Part shown: positions 13,284-25,608 of the stretch, one piece after another
Numbering within the stretch: position 1 is the first letter of the stretch
Layout of the letters: every line of letters starts with the position of its first letter
Assembly: GCF_003254395.2 (NCBI RefSeq)
Contig: NC_037642.1
Span: forward strand, 8,941,736-9,005,735
Reading direction: 5' to 3'
Origin: Apis mellifera
Taxonomy: Eukaryota > Arthropoda > Insecta > Hymenoptera > Apidae
Length of the DNA stretch: 64,000 bases
Notes under the pieces: model-generated
What the model was told of the DNA's origin: nothing
Database searches by the model: none
What the model saw: the letters and a program-made list of their open reading frames with translations, nothing else
Translations under genes and position numbers: made by a program

Positions 13284-13461
13284 CGGGATGGCGACGCAAT
13301 CTTCGATCTCGGTGAGTGGCTCCTCCGAGCAAAAGGTGCCGTCGGTGAGGAAGGGTGGCCGAGGGGGTGGCGGTAACCGGAACTCGGGGGGTGGCCCGGG
13401 GCACTCGGGGCACTCCGTGCTCTCCAGCGTTTCCAGCTCCTCCATCCTCCACCTCAGCGTG
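13284..13461 (-). CDS. internal or first coding exon of an unidentified gene
   Basis: This is the best coding call in the window. On the minus strand an acceptor GTGTGGTTTTCAG ends at 13462, and a perfect GTAAGT donor lies at 13283-13278. The 178-bp exon enters in phase 2 and leaves in phase 0. Its open frame reads TLRWRMEELETLESTECPEC, then a proline-rich run (PPPEFRLPPPPRPPF), then TDGTFCSEEPLTEIEDCVAIP. About 85 percent of third codon positions are G or C against about 56 percent of second positions, as expected for coding DNA. Residue 6 is an ATG in a fair context, so this could instead be the first coding exon after a 5' UTR intron. It is acidic and proline-rich with four cysteines, no membrane segment and no recognised domain, so I do not assign a family. 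Caution: the plus strand is also open here and carries its own acceptor (13220) and GTGAGT donor (13313). Confidence 0.5.
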
Positions 13462-14840
13462 CTGAAAACCACACGGAAAATCAACGCTCGATTAATCTTA
13501 TTGACAGAACTATTAATCGGCACGCGGGTAAAAGGGAGAGAGAGAGAAGCTTTATCTCTTCCCTTAACGCACCACCTCGTAATCTATTCTCCCTTCTCCT
13601 TCCTCCCTTCCTCCAACGCGCGCGAGAAACTCGCTTCCAACTCGCGTGGCGGTTCTCCCATTTCTTTTTTTCGGTGCTCCCCTTCTCTTCTCCCCCTCGA
13701 AACCGAATTACTCCCTTTCCAGACCCTGCCGCCCGGAAAACGCCGCAAAACGCAAGGCACGGGAAAACAATCTACGCCGGAAATCTCGTTACTTGGGCGG
13801 TGGAGCCGCGATCGTACGCGAGCCTTGAACAATTCTTTCATGGGAGAGGAAGCAAAAGGGAAGAGGAGCCACGAAAAGGAAAGGAAAGGGAGGATAAACT
13901 CGTTAGCAAAACGAGGATACCGTCGAGGGAAAACAGGCAGCGCACGAATTACGAGGAGTTGAAAAAGGAAGAAAAGAAAGATACCCGGTTGACCGAGAAA
14001 GTTGGCGGCCACGGGTTAAATTGATAACGGGTCAGCCTCTCCCTTTCCCCAGAGAGTGGATTTTTCGCCGGCTAATTAAGAGATACGCGTCTGGCCAGCC
14101 CGTATCTCTTAATGGCTGGTGACCAGAGAATAATTTCGAGGGAGGTGTAATTGGTGGACGCGCGTTCTCCTTTCCTTTCTTTTTTTTCTCCTACGCATCA
14201 TACGCTTACGCGTGCGCGCAGTTTATCGGAAAGATGGGTACCTCGTTAGCATAGGAAGTAGCTTCGGGTCAAGTCGTTCCGCTCGCTGCCAACCGATTGT
14301 GGAACAACGGGTCCCTCCTCGTCTCTAGTCGGTATGCTAATATAACGGACTTAATTACACTCTCATAATGAATCAGTCACGCCAACGGTTCGTCCGCTTT
14401 CCTCCTCCGTCCGCTTGTACACACGATTGTATTCCCTTGATTAATTGTTTCGCCCTCCCCGCACAACCTATGACGTCCCAATCCTGTGGAGGATGCGCGT
14501 GTATCATCGGGACGGAACAGATCCTTCGATACGCGACGCCGAATCTATTCGTCATACGAAGCGCCATTTCGATGATCGATCTCCAACGCGTTTCCAATTT
14601 CTTTAATCGATATCGATCGAAGATAGCAGGACGATGAGAGATAGGATTAATTTACTCCGTGGGTGGTGGTGTTTCGATATTCGATAAGTCTTATATATAT
14701 ATATTTTTTAAATACGTCGGTTAAAACGACGAGGTTTCGTGTTTCCTACGTATAATGGGACCAGTGTTCTCGTTCGAGTGGACACCGGTTTCCGCGTATA
14801 CTCCGCTCGTGGAACATGTGCGCGTTCGAGGAACACTTAC
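13462..14840. other. noncoding, probable intron, with hairpin
   Basis: Between the best exon and the next minus-strand candidate. Contents: a hairpin at 14065-14122, one AAAGTTGGCG copy at 13998, and overlapping open frames at 14.37-14.64 kb on both strands with no recognisable domain or splice frame. Confidence 0.45.
14065..14122 (+). ncRNA. strong stem-loop, possible miRNA-like precursor
   Basis: Arms 14065-14087 and 14101-14122 pair over 22 base pairs with one bulged A at 14074 and a 13-nt loop (14088-14100). The inner 13 pairs (ATTAAGAGATACG with CGTATCTCTTAAT) are perfect. The outer nine pairs include three G-U wobbles when read as plus-strand RNA, and these would be A-C mismatches on the minus strand, so the plus strand folds better. 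The stem is shorter than many animal pre-miRNAs, and neither arm matches a miRNA seed I know. It could also be a cis-regulatory dyad. Confidence 0.3.
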
Positions 14841-14926
14841 CCGCTCTGCTAACCCTTTCGAGATGGAAAAGAAGCAGGAGAGGAAGGAGAAGGGGAAAAG
14901 GCAAAAAGGATTGCTCCATTAGATGG
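14841..14926 (-). other. candidate exon with signal-peptide-like frame
   Basis: On the minus strand an acceptor TTTCCTTTCGCAG precedes 14926, and a GTAAGT donor follows 14841. Only one frame is open through all 86 bp. It contains ATG and reads MEQSFLPFPLLLPLLLLFHL then ERVSRA: a short polar start, a hydrophobic core and a plausible signal-peptidase site after SRA. It leaves in phase 1, whereas the 13461 exon needs phase 2, so the two cannot join directly. Much of the exon is a CT-rich tract, which alone would encode Leu, Pro, Phe and Ser, so the signal-peptide look may be accidental. Confidence 0.2.
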
Positions 14927-16552
14927 CTGCGAAAGGAAACTAACCTATTAACTTCCCTTCTTCGTCATACTTCAAGTCTCGAGCGTAGAACAAATCGTTT
15001 ACCTCGATTCGACACCGGCCTAGGAAAACTTTGCCGATCCTTTCTCAAACAAACCTTCTCTCTCTCTCTTTCTCTTTCGATTCGAATTTGTACGAAAGCA
15101 AAGTTTCAGGGGGAGGGATGGAAACAATTCGCGATTCCAAGTATCTCTCTCTTTCTCTCTCGTTGACATTCTCGAGTAACTTTTTGCTTGAAAAGGATAA
15201 TGCCCCCTCGTTCGAGAGGCGAAAAGTTCGAATCGGTGAAAAAGGGAAAAGTAACGCGAGGGAGGGAGGAGTAAGTAGCGGAATCGTTATTTTCGCGCGT
15301 GGTGGAGTCGAGAAAAAGTATAAAGGACGTATATATATATGTAGATCGGGGAAAGGGGAAGTGGAGTAGGCGGACGAAGTCGAAGAAGGAGAGGGGCACA
15401 CACGTCCGCGCACAGTTTAATAAACGCAGCGTTCCTTTCGTTCCGTTTCTTGCCCGATATTCCCCAACCCGTTCTCCGCTTCTCTTCCATCCACCCAAAC
15501 CTCGCCTCTCCCCTCCTCATTCATATGCAGAGCAGAATGCGGACGAGCAGCCAAGCTCGAACGCCGCTCATCTCGTTTTCTGGCTCCGTTCCGAACCCGC
15601 CCGCCAAATCTCTAGTTCGCGTGATTTTTATTTAATTCTCTCCCCGATACAATGTTCCAAACAATGTTCCCTCCTCTCTCCAGATCGCATTTCCGCCTCC
15701 CTGCAGCGACAATCCGTTTCTTCGAACATTGCCACACCAAAATTATTCGCGATTTCGAATAATTTTAGAGCCGAATAATTTCAGAGCACGCATTATCTCA
15801 TCCAGAGCTAGAGAGGATGAGATTGCAGAGAGGAGGTCGAGAAACGCGGCGCCGCCATTCAAAGCCGTCCTGCAACATCGACGGGGATTTTCGCGCAACG
15901 GAATATACAAAAAAGGGGGGAGGGGGTGGATAAGGGAGTGCGAGAGAGATAGGTAGACGTGGGGGAGATTGAATGGAGGAGGTGGTACAATGCCAAGCCT
16001 ATCGGTACTTTCCAGGCGAACGGGGAAACCCGCGCGTCTTCCGCGCGTTAAATATTCGTCGCAATGGGATCGTGGGGGATGGAAAAACATCGCGGGCCGA
16101 TACGCGCGCTTTTCAAAGGAGCTATCGATCTTTCTCTCTTTTTTTCTTTCGCCTGTTTAGATTAAAAGAAAATACAGCGTCGTGATATTAATACATCGAG
16201 GACGTTTTTCTTTCTCTTCTTTTTTTGATAATATTTTTCTCGCTCCAACTATTCCAACTATCGACGTAACAAACAATCGATGAATCGTATTTAACTTGTT
16301 GTTAACGAGAATAATAATAATTACATGTTCGAATAAGAGTTTTTTTGGTATCTAGTTTATCGAGGTGCACGTTTTCTTTTTCTTTTCTTTTGCTTTCCCG
16401 AAATTCTAATATTAATACAGTAAGAATTTTACGAACCTGTCTTTGGCAACGTGCCGGTCGCGATATATTATTGAGATAAAATAGTGGTAAATTGTAAACT
16501 TGGCGATCTGACAATGGAACACGGCGATAGGGGACAATATGTCGTCCATCGT

Positions 16553-16589
16553 ACCACCACCACCACCACCACCACCACTACTACTACTA
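16553..16589. repeat. (ACC)n(ACT)n compound triplet repeat
   Basis: Perfect ACC units followed by ACT units. On the plus strand they give a poly-threonine frame, on the minus strand a poly-glycine one, both spurious. Confidence 0.95.
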
Positions 16590-16722
16590 TAACCATTCTC
16601 TCTCTCGTGGTTGGCGAGAGGAAAAGTCGGGGCCGAGAGCAAGAATTTATTCGAGGGTTAATTGGAAGCGCGTCGCGCGATTTCGCGCGATAAATCTCGT
16701 CGTGCGCGTCTCAGAGGACAAC

Positions 16723-16742
16723 GGAGGAGGAGGAGGAGGAGG
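16723..16742. repeat. (GGA)n triplet repeat
   Basis: Six to seven GGA units. Confidence 0.9.
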
Positions 16743-16929
16743 CGGGGAAAGGGCGTCTCTCGAAATAGTCGAGGGGAACAACGGGTTGCGTCCAACGAGC
16801 GAAAATTGAGCCGGACCGCGGCTGAAAATTCGGCCGGAGTCGAGAATTAGAAGTGATGCGCCGAAAACAGGAGAGTGGACGTCGCCCTTAATGAAATTGT
16901 GCGCTCGAGAGAGTGGCCATTTTCAGTGG

Positions 16930-16967
16930 AAAAAAATAAAATAAAATAAAATAAAAAAGAAAAAAAG
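16930..16967. repeat. (AAAAT)n pentanucleotide repeat
   Basis: Four or five AAAAT units followed by an A-rich purine run. Confidence 0.9.
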
Positions 16968-17722
16968 CTCCTTCTCTGCACCGACACGCGATCCTCTAAT
17001 AAATACGAATATATATCGGGAGGAGAGAATAATTTGGACGAGAAAGGATTCGAAAGTATATATATAACCAGGTGGAAAAATATGGTAAGCGGTTGACGAG
17101 TAGAAGTAGTCGTTATCACCGCGTTAATTAGGCATTGATTATAAACCGCTGCGTCGGGGCGATAAGAGGATTACGCGGAGAAAAATTGGTTGGCGGGCGT
17201 TGAAAAGCGTTCGAGAAAGTTCAAGTACCTATAAATTATGTTTGTGCATAAATTAACTAGGTGGCAACTAGCGACGCGCGTTATTTAAATATGTTACACG
17301 GTTAGATGGTTATAATTAAATCGGTATAACGAAAATAAAGGGCGTGCGTGTAATTACGTGTTTCGATCCGAAGTGAATGAAAGTTTGAAATTAATTTTGT
17401 CAAATGCGTATTGTTCTAATAATCCCCCTCCCTTTAATTAAAAAAAAAAAAACGGAACCTTTCTCAAATTTTCCTTTCTCGAATATTAAAACATTCTACC
17501 CGCTCTTTTAACTCAAGTTAGAACGATCTGCAATGCTTCGTAAGAGTAAGTTAAAAGAATGACAAAGAACTTTTAATTTTCTCGCGCGACTTCCAAGTTC
17601 TAAAAAGAAAAAGAAAAAAAAAAGAAAAAGAATCTGGAAACTGTCGTTTCGACAGATTTTGTAAATCCGTGTAGTATTAAAGAACAAGGTTGTTTGGGAT
17701 TGTTCGACGCGTAACCAAACAA

Positions 17723-17742
17723 TCTCTCTCTCTCTCTCTCTC
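17723..17742. repeat. (TC)10 microsatellite
   Basis: Perfect TC dinucleotide repeat. Confidence 0.95.
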
Positions 17743-18350
17743 ACTCGCGTTCCGTCGTCACTCGTCAGCCAGACGATTTTCAAACGCGTGTGCGTTAAAA
17801 TCACGGAGGATGGAATGATTTTCCGTGGATACTCTTGGCCGCGGCCCAAAAGCTGCGCGTAAAACCGTGTCTTCGCGCAGCTGACACGCGCGGTAATTTC
17901 ATTATGAGCACATCCGACGAGCCTACGCGTCGGTGAGCGACGCGCGAAAAAATATATTCCCAGGATGACGAGGCTGCCTAGAGAAAAAAATAGAGGGATA
18001 GAAAGAGAGAGAGAGAATAGTCGTACGAAACGACGATCCACCGGGATGGAAGCGGAGAGACGAGAGATTTCGCGAACCGCGTCGCGCGAAATTTCGTAAC
18101 ACCGCTGCCACCATCGCCACCCGAAATTCTCCACGTTCGCCATTTTCGCCGAAATGAATGTCACCGTGGCTCGTATTTATGGCTGGCTGACTTTGTTTAA
18201 TGTACTACTCGTCGGGGTTCCGGACCGGGTTTCATTTTGTGGACTTGAAATACCACAGTTTTTCAAAAAAAAAAAAAAAAGAGCATCTTTCAAAGGGTCG
18301 AAGAAATTGATTTTGGAGACTAATCTTTGGAAACGGTATCGATGATGATC

Positions 18351-18369
18351 AGAGAGAGAGAGAGAGAGA
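18351..18369. repeat. (AG)n microsatellite
   Basis: Perfect AG dinucleotide repeat. A 16-nt poly-A lies just upstream at about 18266-18281. Confidence 0.95.
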
Positions 18370-18836
18370 AAGGTTGAAAAGGTTAGAGTGGATCGTTCTC
18401 GGGACAAGTTTAAATTAAGTTGTTTTAATCCTACGGTAAACTTGGCCGTTTCGAGTTCCAAGATAAAACAATTGCATTAATTTAAATCAAGTTTCGTAAA
18501 CGTTGAGTTAAAATTGTGTTACGCGCTCTCGGGACGAGGACGATTCGAATAATCGTGTAAAAATTAGGGGAGAGACAAATCATCCTTCCATGATCCATAA
18601 TTTAAACTGTTCGCGAGATGAATTTTCGGGCGGAGAAAAAAGGAAAAGAAAGGAGGAGGAGCAAGGGAGGAGGAGTAATATCCTCCTCCAAGAGTCGACG
18701 AAAGAGTAGACGAAATTAATTTGGAACGAGAGATTGTAACGCGCGATTCGATGCCAAAAACTTGGAGCATTAATTATTATCGTTACTCCGCTCTCCGGCT
18801 CCGGTATTTCGTTTCGTCGTTCTACCCCATTGTTAC

Positions 18837-18904
18837 CAAGGGAAGCGAACTTTCACGAGCAACGTCGTTTCGACGAGCTTCGTCGAAGTTCATTGCTGAG
18901 TAAA
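18837..18904 (-). other. candidate exon
   Basis: A minus-strand acceptor with a CT-rich tract (complement of the GA repeat at 18908-18965), ending GTCTACAG, precedes 18904. A GTAACA donor follows 18837. One frame is open for 22 codons, YSAMNFDEARRNDVARESSL..., entering in phase 1 and leaving in phase 0. It has an internal ATG. The composition is protein-like, but the acceptor tract is a microsatellite and TCG/CGA-rich DNA readily yields Asp/Arg/Glu codons. Confidence 0.12.
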
Positions 18905-21900
18905 CTGTAGACGGAGAGAGAGAAAGAGAGAGAGAGAGAGAAAAAGAAGAAAAAAAAAAGAAAAACGAGAAGAGCAAATCTCGAAGCACAGGTTCCTCTC
19001 TCTCTCTCTCTTATATTTGTTTTTGAACTGACAATTACTTCGAATCCTGGATACTTTCGTTCAAGAAAAGCGGCGTTAATCTCGTTCTCCGTCCAAACAA
19101 AACGACTCGAAAGTCGTACGATTTTCACGATAATTGAGCAAATAATGCTCGTTAAACGAACGAAAAACATCGTAAAAAAAAAAGAAAGAGATTCGCAGTC
19201 AAAGTAACATTTCTCCCTCGTCTCCCTAGCTTTTTTTCGACAGGAAAATCGGACAAGAAACAATGTAATCGCGAATGATCGATAAATTAAATCGGTGAAA
19301 CGGTGAGAAGGTTTTCGGAACGTTGACCCGTGAAAAGGGAATAGGACAAGCGCGATCGGATATCGGCGCGCGTAGGCGTCCGCAAAGCGTCGAGGGAGAG
19401 GCGGCGATTTCGGTCGGTGGAAGCTCGGCGAACACAGCCGCATGTGCCAGTCGTCGCATTATTTCAGCATTAACTTCGCTTACCCGGTATGTATCCGCCG
19501 CGCTCGGTTAAGTGATACAAACTCGACCATTCCCGTTGTTGCGGCCAATCGCCACCACCTCCGCCAAAATACGCGTCACGAACATGATTATCCGTGTTCG
19601 CGAACAACCACCGGCGAAACCTTACACACCCTTTCTCATCGTGCCTTTCGACGTGCCGCCAAGCACAACTCCTCGCCCCGATTTTTCTTTTCTCCAGCGA
19701 GAAACAAACCTCCGCGAAACAGCCTCCCCCCTCCAGATTTGAAATATCGGCCATTTTTCAACCATACCTTCCGCCCACGTCTCGTTCTCCATTCGTCCGC
19801 TTTCTCTCCCGACGGCTATCAATTGCTGTCCTCGCGAACGACGCGTGCCGAGCTTCTCGGCCCACGCCAAACATCCATTTGCCCCTTCGAAACCTCCGCG
19901 ATTCTCTCTCGAACGGAGAGAAAGGGAGAGAAAGAGAGAGACAGAGAGAGGCTCGGCCCCGTGAAATCGGTCGAGGAGAGTTCGCGATCCGCTCCAATTA
20001 CGGGACGGTTGTTCCGTTTCAACGACTCTTTTCTCTGCCTTCCGTTTACTAATCTCGAGCACCAATTAATCCCGGAAAAACCGGGATAACCAAGTTATCG
20101 GCGCGTCCCACCCGAACAACACCGTTTCTTCTCTGCTCGCCGCTATGAAGGGGTTCCGCGACGCGATGTTTGATTCATTCCAAGGCGATTCGTCCGTGGA
20201 AAGGCGAAAAGGGAGTCGATGCACGGGAACGTAACTCAACGCGGAAAAGAAGGCGACCTCATCTCTATGTTAATCTTCCCGTGGGTCGTCGGTTCCCTCC
20301 TCTTCCTCCTCCTCGAATGCGCGAGGGGGATCGCCGATTACGGGCTTGAACCGGTCGGACCACACCGTGCGTGGCGAAGGGGAGGGAAAGAGGTGAATAA
20401 ATATCGCGGAGTTGGTCGCTCTTTCTTCTAGCGATTATTCGAAATTGGCGATAATTGGCGTTAAAGGACGTGTTACCAACGATCGGCCGTTTTTCGCGAG
20501 CGAGAAAAACGTCCCATCACGGGTTGTTGTCTCGGGATATGATAATAAGATTGGCGGTAATGGGCGATGAATTTGCACCTCGAGTGGCTTTATTTTCGAT
20601 CGGGGCGAGGACGTATAATCAAATGGAAATTAAGACAGAGTCGGACGAAGTACGATCTTGCATCTTGAGCAGGTGAAGGAGGGGCGAGAAACGCGTAGTA
20701 AAATTGTTATTTACCGATTTCAAGAGGCGCCGCCTAGACGAGTGACCGATCATGCTCCGTGTAAAGCTTCTTCATACAAGGATAGAATTAATCGATTAAG
20801 TGTTTACGAATGTACAATCGATTCAACACGCTCGATTTCACGCTCGTCGAGAGAGAATTTTTTTTGAAACGCGACCAAAATTGTAATTCGATTGGCGTCA
20901 ATGTGGCTCTGTTAACAGGTTCGGGAGAAGGATAACGAATCGCGTTCCTGGCAATTATTCCGGCCGAATTTTGGCTCCTCGTTACGATTATGCATGCGGC
21001 GGGGATCGTTTCCTGCGGTATCTCCGCGAGAAAATTGCCGCGGCGTGCGTAAGGGACGTTATTTATGGGATATGGACGGCAGAAAGGGTGGAGGAGTTAG
21101 GGTCGGGAGCAAGGCCGCCACTCGATTATTCTTCTCCGCGATGGTAACGCGTGTACAACCCTTCCCCCTCTTCGTCCCCTTCTTCTTCTCCCCAACTTTT
21201 TCGCGATACCGAATCGTTTTTAATTAGGGGACACCGACGAATTTAATAATTTCGTCCTCGAACAGAATCGCCACACCGGCTGCTCTCGATGATCCTCCTC
21301 CGTTTCCATCCGGCCTCACCAACCGTTGCTTCGTGAATCCAACGAGATATTTTATTTTCTCCCTCTCATTTTTTTTTTTAATTCCATTCGTGTGTCAGAG
21401 AGACGATTGTATTTCCCTTTAGAGGGAAGAATACCGCAAGTTTCGAAGGATCTAAGCGGTTTGAAAAGCAGAAACAATCCCTTTAATCGAATAACCAATC
21501 AACTTTTATGCTTCGTAGCCGGAGACGAGACACGCTTCTTCCTTTTTCCCTTCGACACCTCTCCGTCAGGATATCCGTAATCTTTTCACGAGATTACGGT
21601 GGATAATAGCGGATTGAAAGGGTGGGGGAGGGGCGAAATTAGGCGCAGCGTGAAGAAGACTCGAGGCGGCATTGTCGCGCTGTCTCTCCTTCGTCCACCG
21701 AACCATTCCGAACGTCTAATAAATAAATAACAGCTTCAATTTCTTCTCGACGAGGAGGATCAAAGTTTTCGGGTGGACGACACAATGGAGGAGGGAGGGA
21801 AAAAAAAAGTAACGAGGAAGGCGGAAGGAGAAAAAGAGCCGACAGACGGATGGGACGCGAGATATGAAAGTATTTATAAGACAGACCAATAAGCTATCAG

Positions 21901-22027
21901 AAAGCTATTAAAAGTTTTTCGCGATCCAGAAATAACCTCTGCGCCCGCCTTTATTCCCCAAAGGGTGATCTCTCTTCCTCCTAACATTTCCTCCGCAGTT
22001 GAAACGTTTCACGCGCGTTTTTTTCCC

Positions 22028-22051
22028 CTTTCTTTCTTTCTTTCTTTCTTT
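22028..22051. repeat. (TTTC)n tetranucleotide repeat
   Basis: About six TTTC units. Confidence 0.95.
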
Positions 22052-24762
22052 GAAATTGCACCTTCCTCTCTTTCCATATCCAACTCTCTTACTTTCCAAA
22101 CCCCATCGAAAAATGATATTTCTCCTCGAACCCGTAAAAGAACGATCCGTTCTCAGGGAAATTTTTCGTTCTCGCCTCAAAAGTAATCGGTTTTTATTAG
22201 CATCCAATAAACGCGGAATGTTTATCGGATAATGACCGCGTGAAATCGGCGTTCTCGGTTAAAAGCCGACTATCCTCGCGAGGAGGATCGAACGCCTCGG
22301 CCGCAAACAAAGCGCGCGAGTGTAGGCGCGCGCGGCTACGATAAAACGTCGGCAACGGCCGCAAATAGAGGCACGGCGAAAAGAAACGTGTAAATTCGTA
22401 AGACTTAACGATCCGTAAATCTGCGGCCATCGGGAAATACGCGGGCCGCCCACGCGCTATAATTTTCCAGGCGTAACGATCCTTGGAGGACTACGCGCGC
22501 GTCGTAAATAAGTCGAACGATGTTTGACAGAACGACTCGACTACACTTCCCTTTCGTTCCTTTCGTTCCACGATCATATTCCACCTCTCTCGATCACTCA
22601 CCGCAATCGTTCCTTCTTAATTTTCTCCCCTAATTATCCTCTTCCATCTTCTCTATCAACGTCTCCCCGCGTTTCAAGAAATCAGATTCTCGTTCCTTGG
22701 AAGAACGAGAACGAGATCGTTCGGGGATGAATTTATAAAACGCATTACGCGCAATCGACGAGAGGAGCGCGCAGACCGAGTGCTCTCTAAATATTTGTAG
22801 TTTGACGAATCGCCATCGATTCCCCGCCGATGATACACCGGCTGAGAGTGTTTGCAGACACGCGGAGACAGAGACGGGCGGGGGTTAGAACGACACGGGA
22901 TCGCACACCTCCCCCACGGCATCGATACTCTCTCGTCGCAAGTGCGACAATCGCCAGCTCCAGAAATCTGACAATCCTCGATCGAAATTGTCGCGAATTC
23001 GCCCATACAAACAAACCTCTCATCCTCTTTCATTTTGGTCCGCCTCCGTTTCCTTTCTTTCTCTCGATTCAATTCTCCATGCGTCGAGGATTTTTCGAGA
23101 ATCATCGAGCAGGTTAACGACTCAATTTTCCAACACCAAGTTCCAAGTTCAAGACGTCGATTCGCTCCAATTTCGTTTAAACCAGCTATCATCCGATATT
23201 TTGATCGTCGAGGCCAAGCGTATTCGTCGTATTTCGATTCGACGCGAGCCTATCTCCATCTATATAGGTATAATTTCGCGAGACGAAAATTCTGCCGCGG
23301 ATCGTTTACCTCGACCCCTCGAGGTACGCTCGAGAACAAGGGGGAAGAAGGGAAGGGTAACGGGACATCTAAAACTAACTCCACCCTCCTTGATACGCCG
23401 CGTAACCGCCCTCCTAACTTTCTTCCATCCATCCTTCCTTCCTTCCTTCCTCTCTCCCTTCTTCCTCTTTCTCGGCCGTGGAACGTCGTTACGCGCGCGC
23501 TCCGTGGGGAGAACTTTTGCACGCACGTGTTTCGCGTTTCTCACCGGTGCTTTATTAAACCGGGACCCTCCGGCGAGGGGAGAGCGTGCAGGGAGCACCC
23601 CCGCGCGCGCACAGGTATCCAGTGACACGAGAGGGATGGGCGAGGGGAGCGAGTGTCGCGTGGGTGTTGCGCGCCACCCTTTACGAGATTCCGCTTCCGA
23701 AGTTGGAAACCGAGTTTACGACGATCGAGCACCTCGGGATCCTCTTACCGATACGTCCAACAATTGGAAAGTTCCAATTGGTGTTATCGGCCCTTAACTC
23801 ACGCCCCTAATTAACGTCTCACTTTTAACCACCTATTCCGTTCCAAGAACTGGGGGAATTATCGAACCGATGGGTTTTAGACGGGTTTCGGGGAACGATT
23901 CTCAACGATGTCAAATTGAGACATCGTTAGCTTTGGATCATTATCGACGAGACAGAACGAATGGTCGTCAACATTCTTCTCGCGCGATACAGCGGAACAA
24001 ATGAAATCGAGCTTCGAGCGCAACTAACGTTATCGAAAACTTTTATTGACCAGACCTTAAAAACGTCGTTAAGGAGGAAAACAACAAATAGTTACGTTTT
24101 ATCGTTCCGCGTGCACGTATTATATATATTATACCACATTATACGAGCAAAGTCGTAAAAATCAATGGAACGGAAAGTAATGACGTATGGATGGCTAGCG
24201 TTTCGACGGATCTACGATCAGATAACGACCTCACGGGTTTGGAGCAAAAAATTTGGTGAAAAGAAAACTCGAGAAAAAAAACTACGATACACGAGTCTAA
24301 TTATAAGCGTGTTCCACTCTACTCTTCATTACGATTCAATTTACAACCTCGTTAAATTGTGGACCATCGCTATATTTTCTATACACCCGCCCGAGAAAAA
24401 AAGAACGAAAACAAGTCGATCCGCGTGGTAATACCACCGTACGGTGGTTCCATCTGGTGCCGATTCTCTCTACTATCCCACTGTCAAGGACGCGGCCGGC
24501 CTCGGCTTTTTCCAGGCTGCGGTGGGCTCCTTTTGAAATATTTACGCGCAGTCGCGCGGATTTATTCAACGAATTTGACGCTCCATTATCACGCATCCCT
24601 CGCGCTTTACAAAGCGCCGAGCATTCTTACGAATTAGCGAGGAAAATGAAGGTGTATTCCATGGCGAGAGATTTTTTTTTTACCCCGATGCTCGGAACGG
24701 TTTATCGAGCTCGTTTCCTCTCTTTGAAAAGAGAGTGGATTAGTGGCGTTGTGTTTCGCGAT

Positions 24763-24791
24763 GCGCGCGCGCAAAAAAAAAAAAAAAAAAA
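24763..24791. repeat. (CG)5 followed by poly-A
   Basis: An alternating CG run (24763-24772) runs directly into about 19 adenines. Confidence 0.95.
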
Positions 24792-25608
24792 GAAAGGGAA
24801 AAAAGCGCGTTTAAATTTTCAGCTCGATTCGAACGAACAGCCCTGTGTGACCGCCGTTCCGCACACACAACACGCGCGCGTTTTCAACACCTTTGGAAAT
24901 ACGATTCCGATCGAGCCCTGCAATAAGAGCCTCCTCTCGATTTCTATCGATATTTAAATACCCTCCCTCTCCCTCCTCCATCTCTTGGAAAAAATTCGAA
25001 AGCGCCATTTTCCTTCGTTCGTTCTCTAATCATCGTCGAATTTTCGAAACGGAATAAATAAAAGAGAGAGAAAAAGACGAAGAGGAGGAAAGAGAGAAAA
25101 GGGGGTCGAAAGTCGAGGATGAAACAAAGGGAAAAAGCACGGTCAAAATAAACCAGCGCGTCTCGAACAGGAACTTCGGGGTTCCTCTCCGCGTTTTCGC
25201 CGTGAACTCTCGCCCCATAAGTTCCTAATAACTGTCAACGGCAGCCACGGCCCGCCCCGCCATCCGATCCCGTTCGTGGGAGTCTCGAGATCGTTTCTAA
25301 TTTCATCTCCGTTCGGTGGCACGCGCTGCTCCGCGATGGGAAAGAGTTAGCAGGAGGTTCAACTGATTTAAATCGAACCTCGGCGGAAACGGGATGTTTT
25401 AATGGTAGAAATATCGCGATACAGCTACGCGTTCCGCCGTTTTCGACGATTCGCCCTCCCTCCTCCCCTCCCCCCGCTAATTTCGCAAATGGAACCGAGC
25501 GTATTTCCCGACGCGGCATGGATTCCAGGATTCGCTTAATTACCGCGATGAAAATTCTCCATTACGGGGGGGTAATCGAGAGTAAACATCCCCGTGATTC
25601 GATGGAAA

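Larger units (their letters stand above)
14927..18836. other. noncoding, simple repeats
   Basis: No supported gene. A plus-strand acceptor at 15683 opens a frame of about 90 codons to 15956 with no donor consensus and low codon bias. On the minus strand a pyrimidine tract complementary to a poly-A/GA run (17604-17632) creates a strong-looking acceptor before 17602, with a 29-codon frame to a stop at 17508. I regard it as repeat-driven. Confidence 0.5.
18905..25608. other. noncoding stretch
   Basis: No supported gene. Repeats: GA tract at 18914-18965, TTTC repeat at 22028-22051, CCAT/TTCC repeat at 23425-23451, and CG then poly-A at 24763-24791. Small hairpins lie at 21575-21599 (9-bp arms, 7-nt loop) and 23904-23928 (9-bp arms, 7-nt loop). 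Long plus frames at 19442-20089 and 22988-23797 lack domains and overlap frames on both strands. Confidence 0.55.

Noticed and set aside
15684..15956. Plus-strand frame of about 90 codons after a CCTCTCTCCAG acceptor
   Set aside because: No usable donor before the stop, weak codon bias, and a repetitive basic C-terminal end.
22988..23797. 269-codon plus-strand open frame, the longest in the window
   Set aside because: The translation is low-complexity Arg/Ser/Pro, other frames on both strands are open too, and it crosses a CCAT/TTCC repeat.
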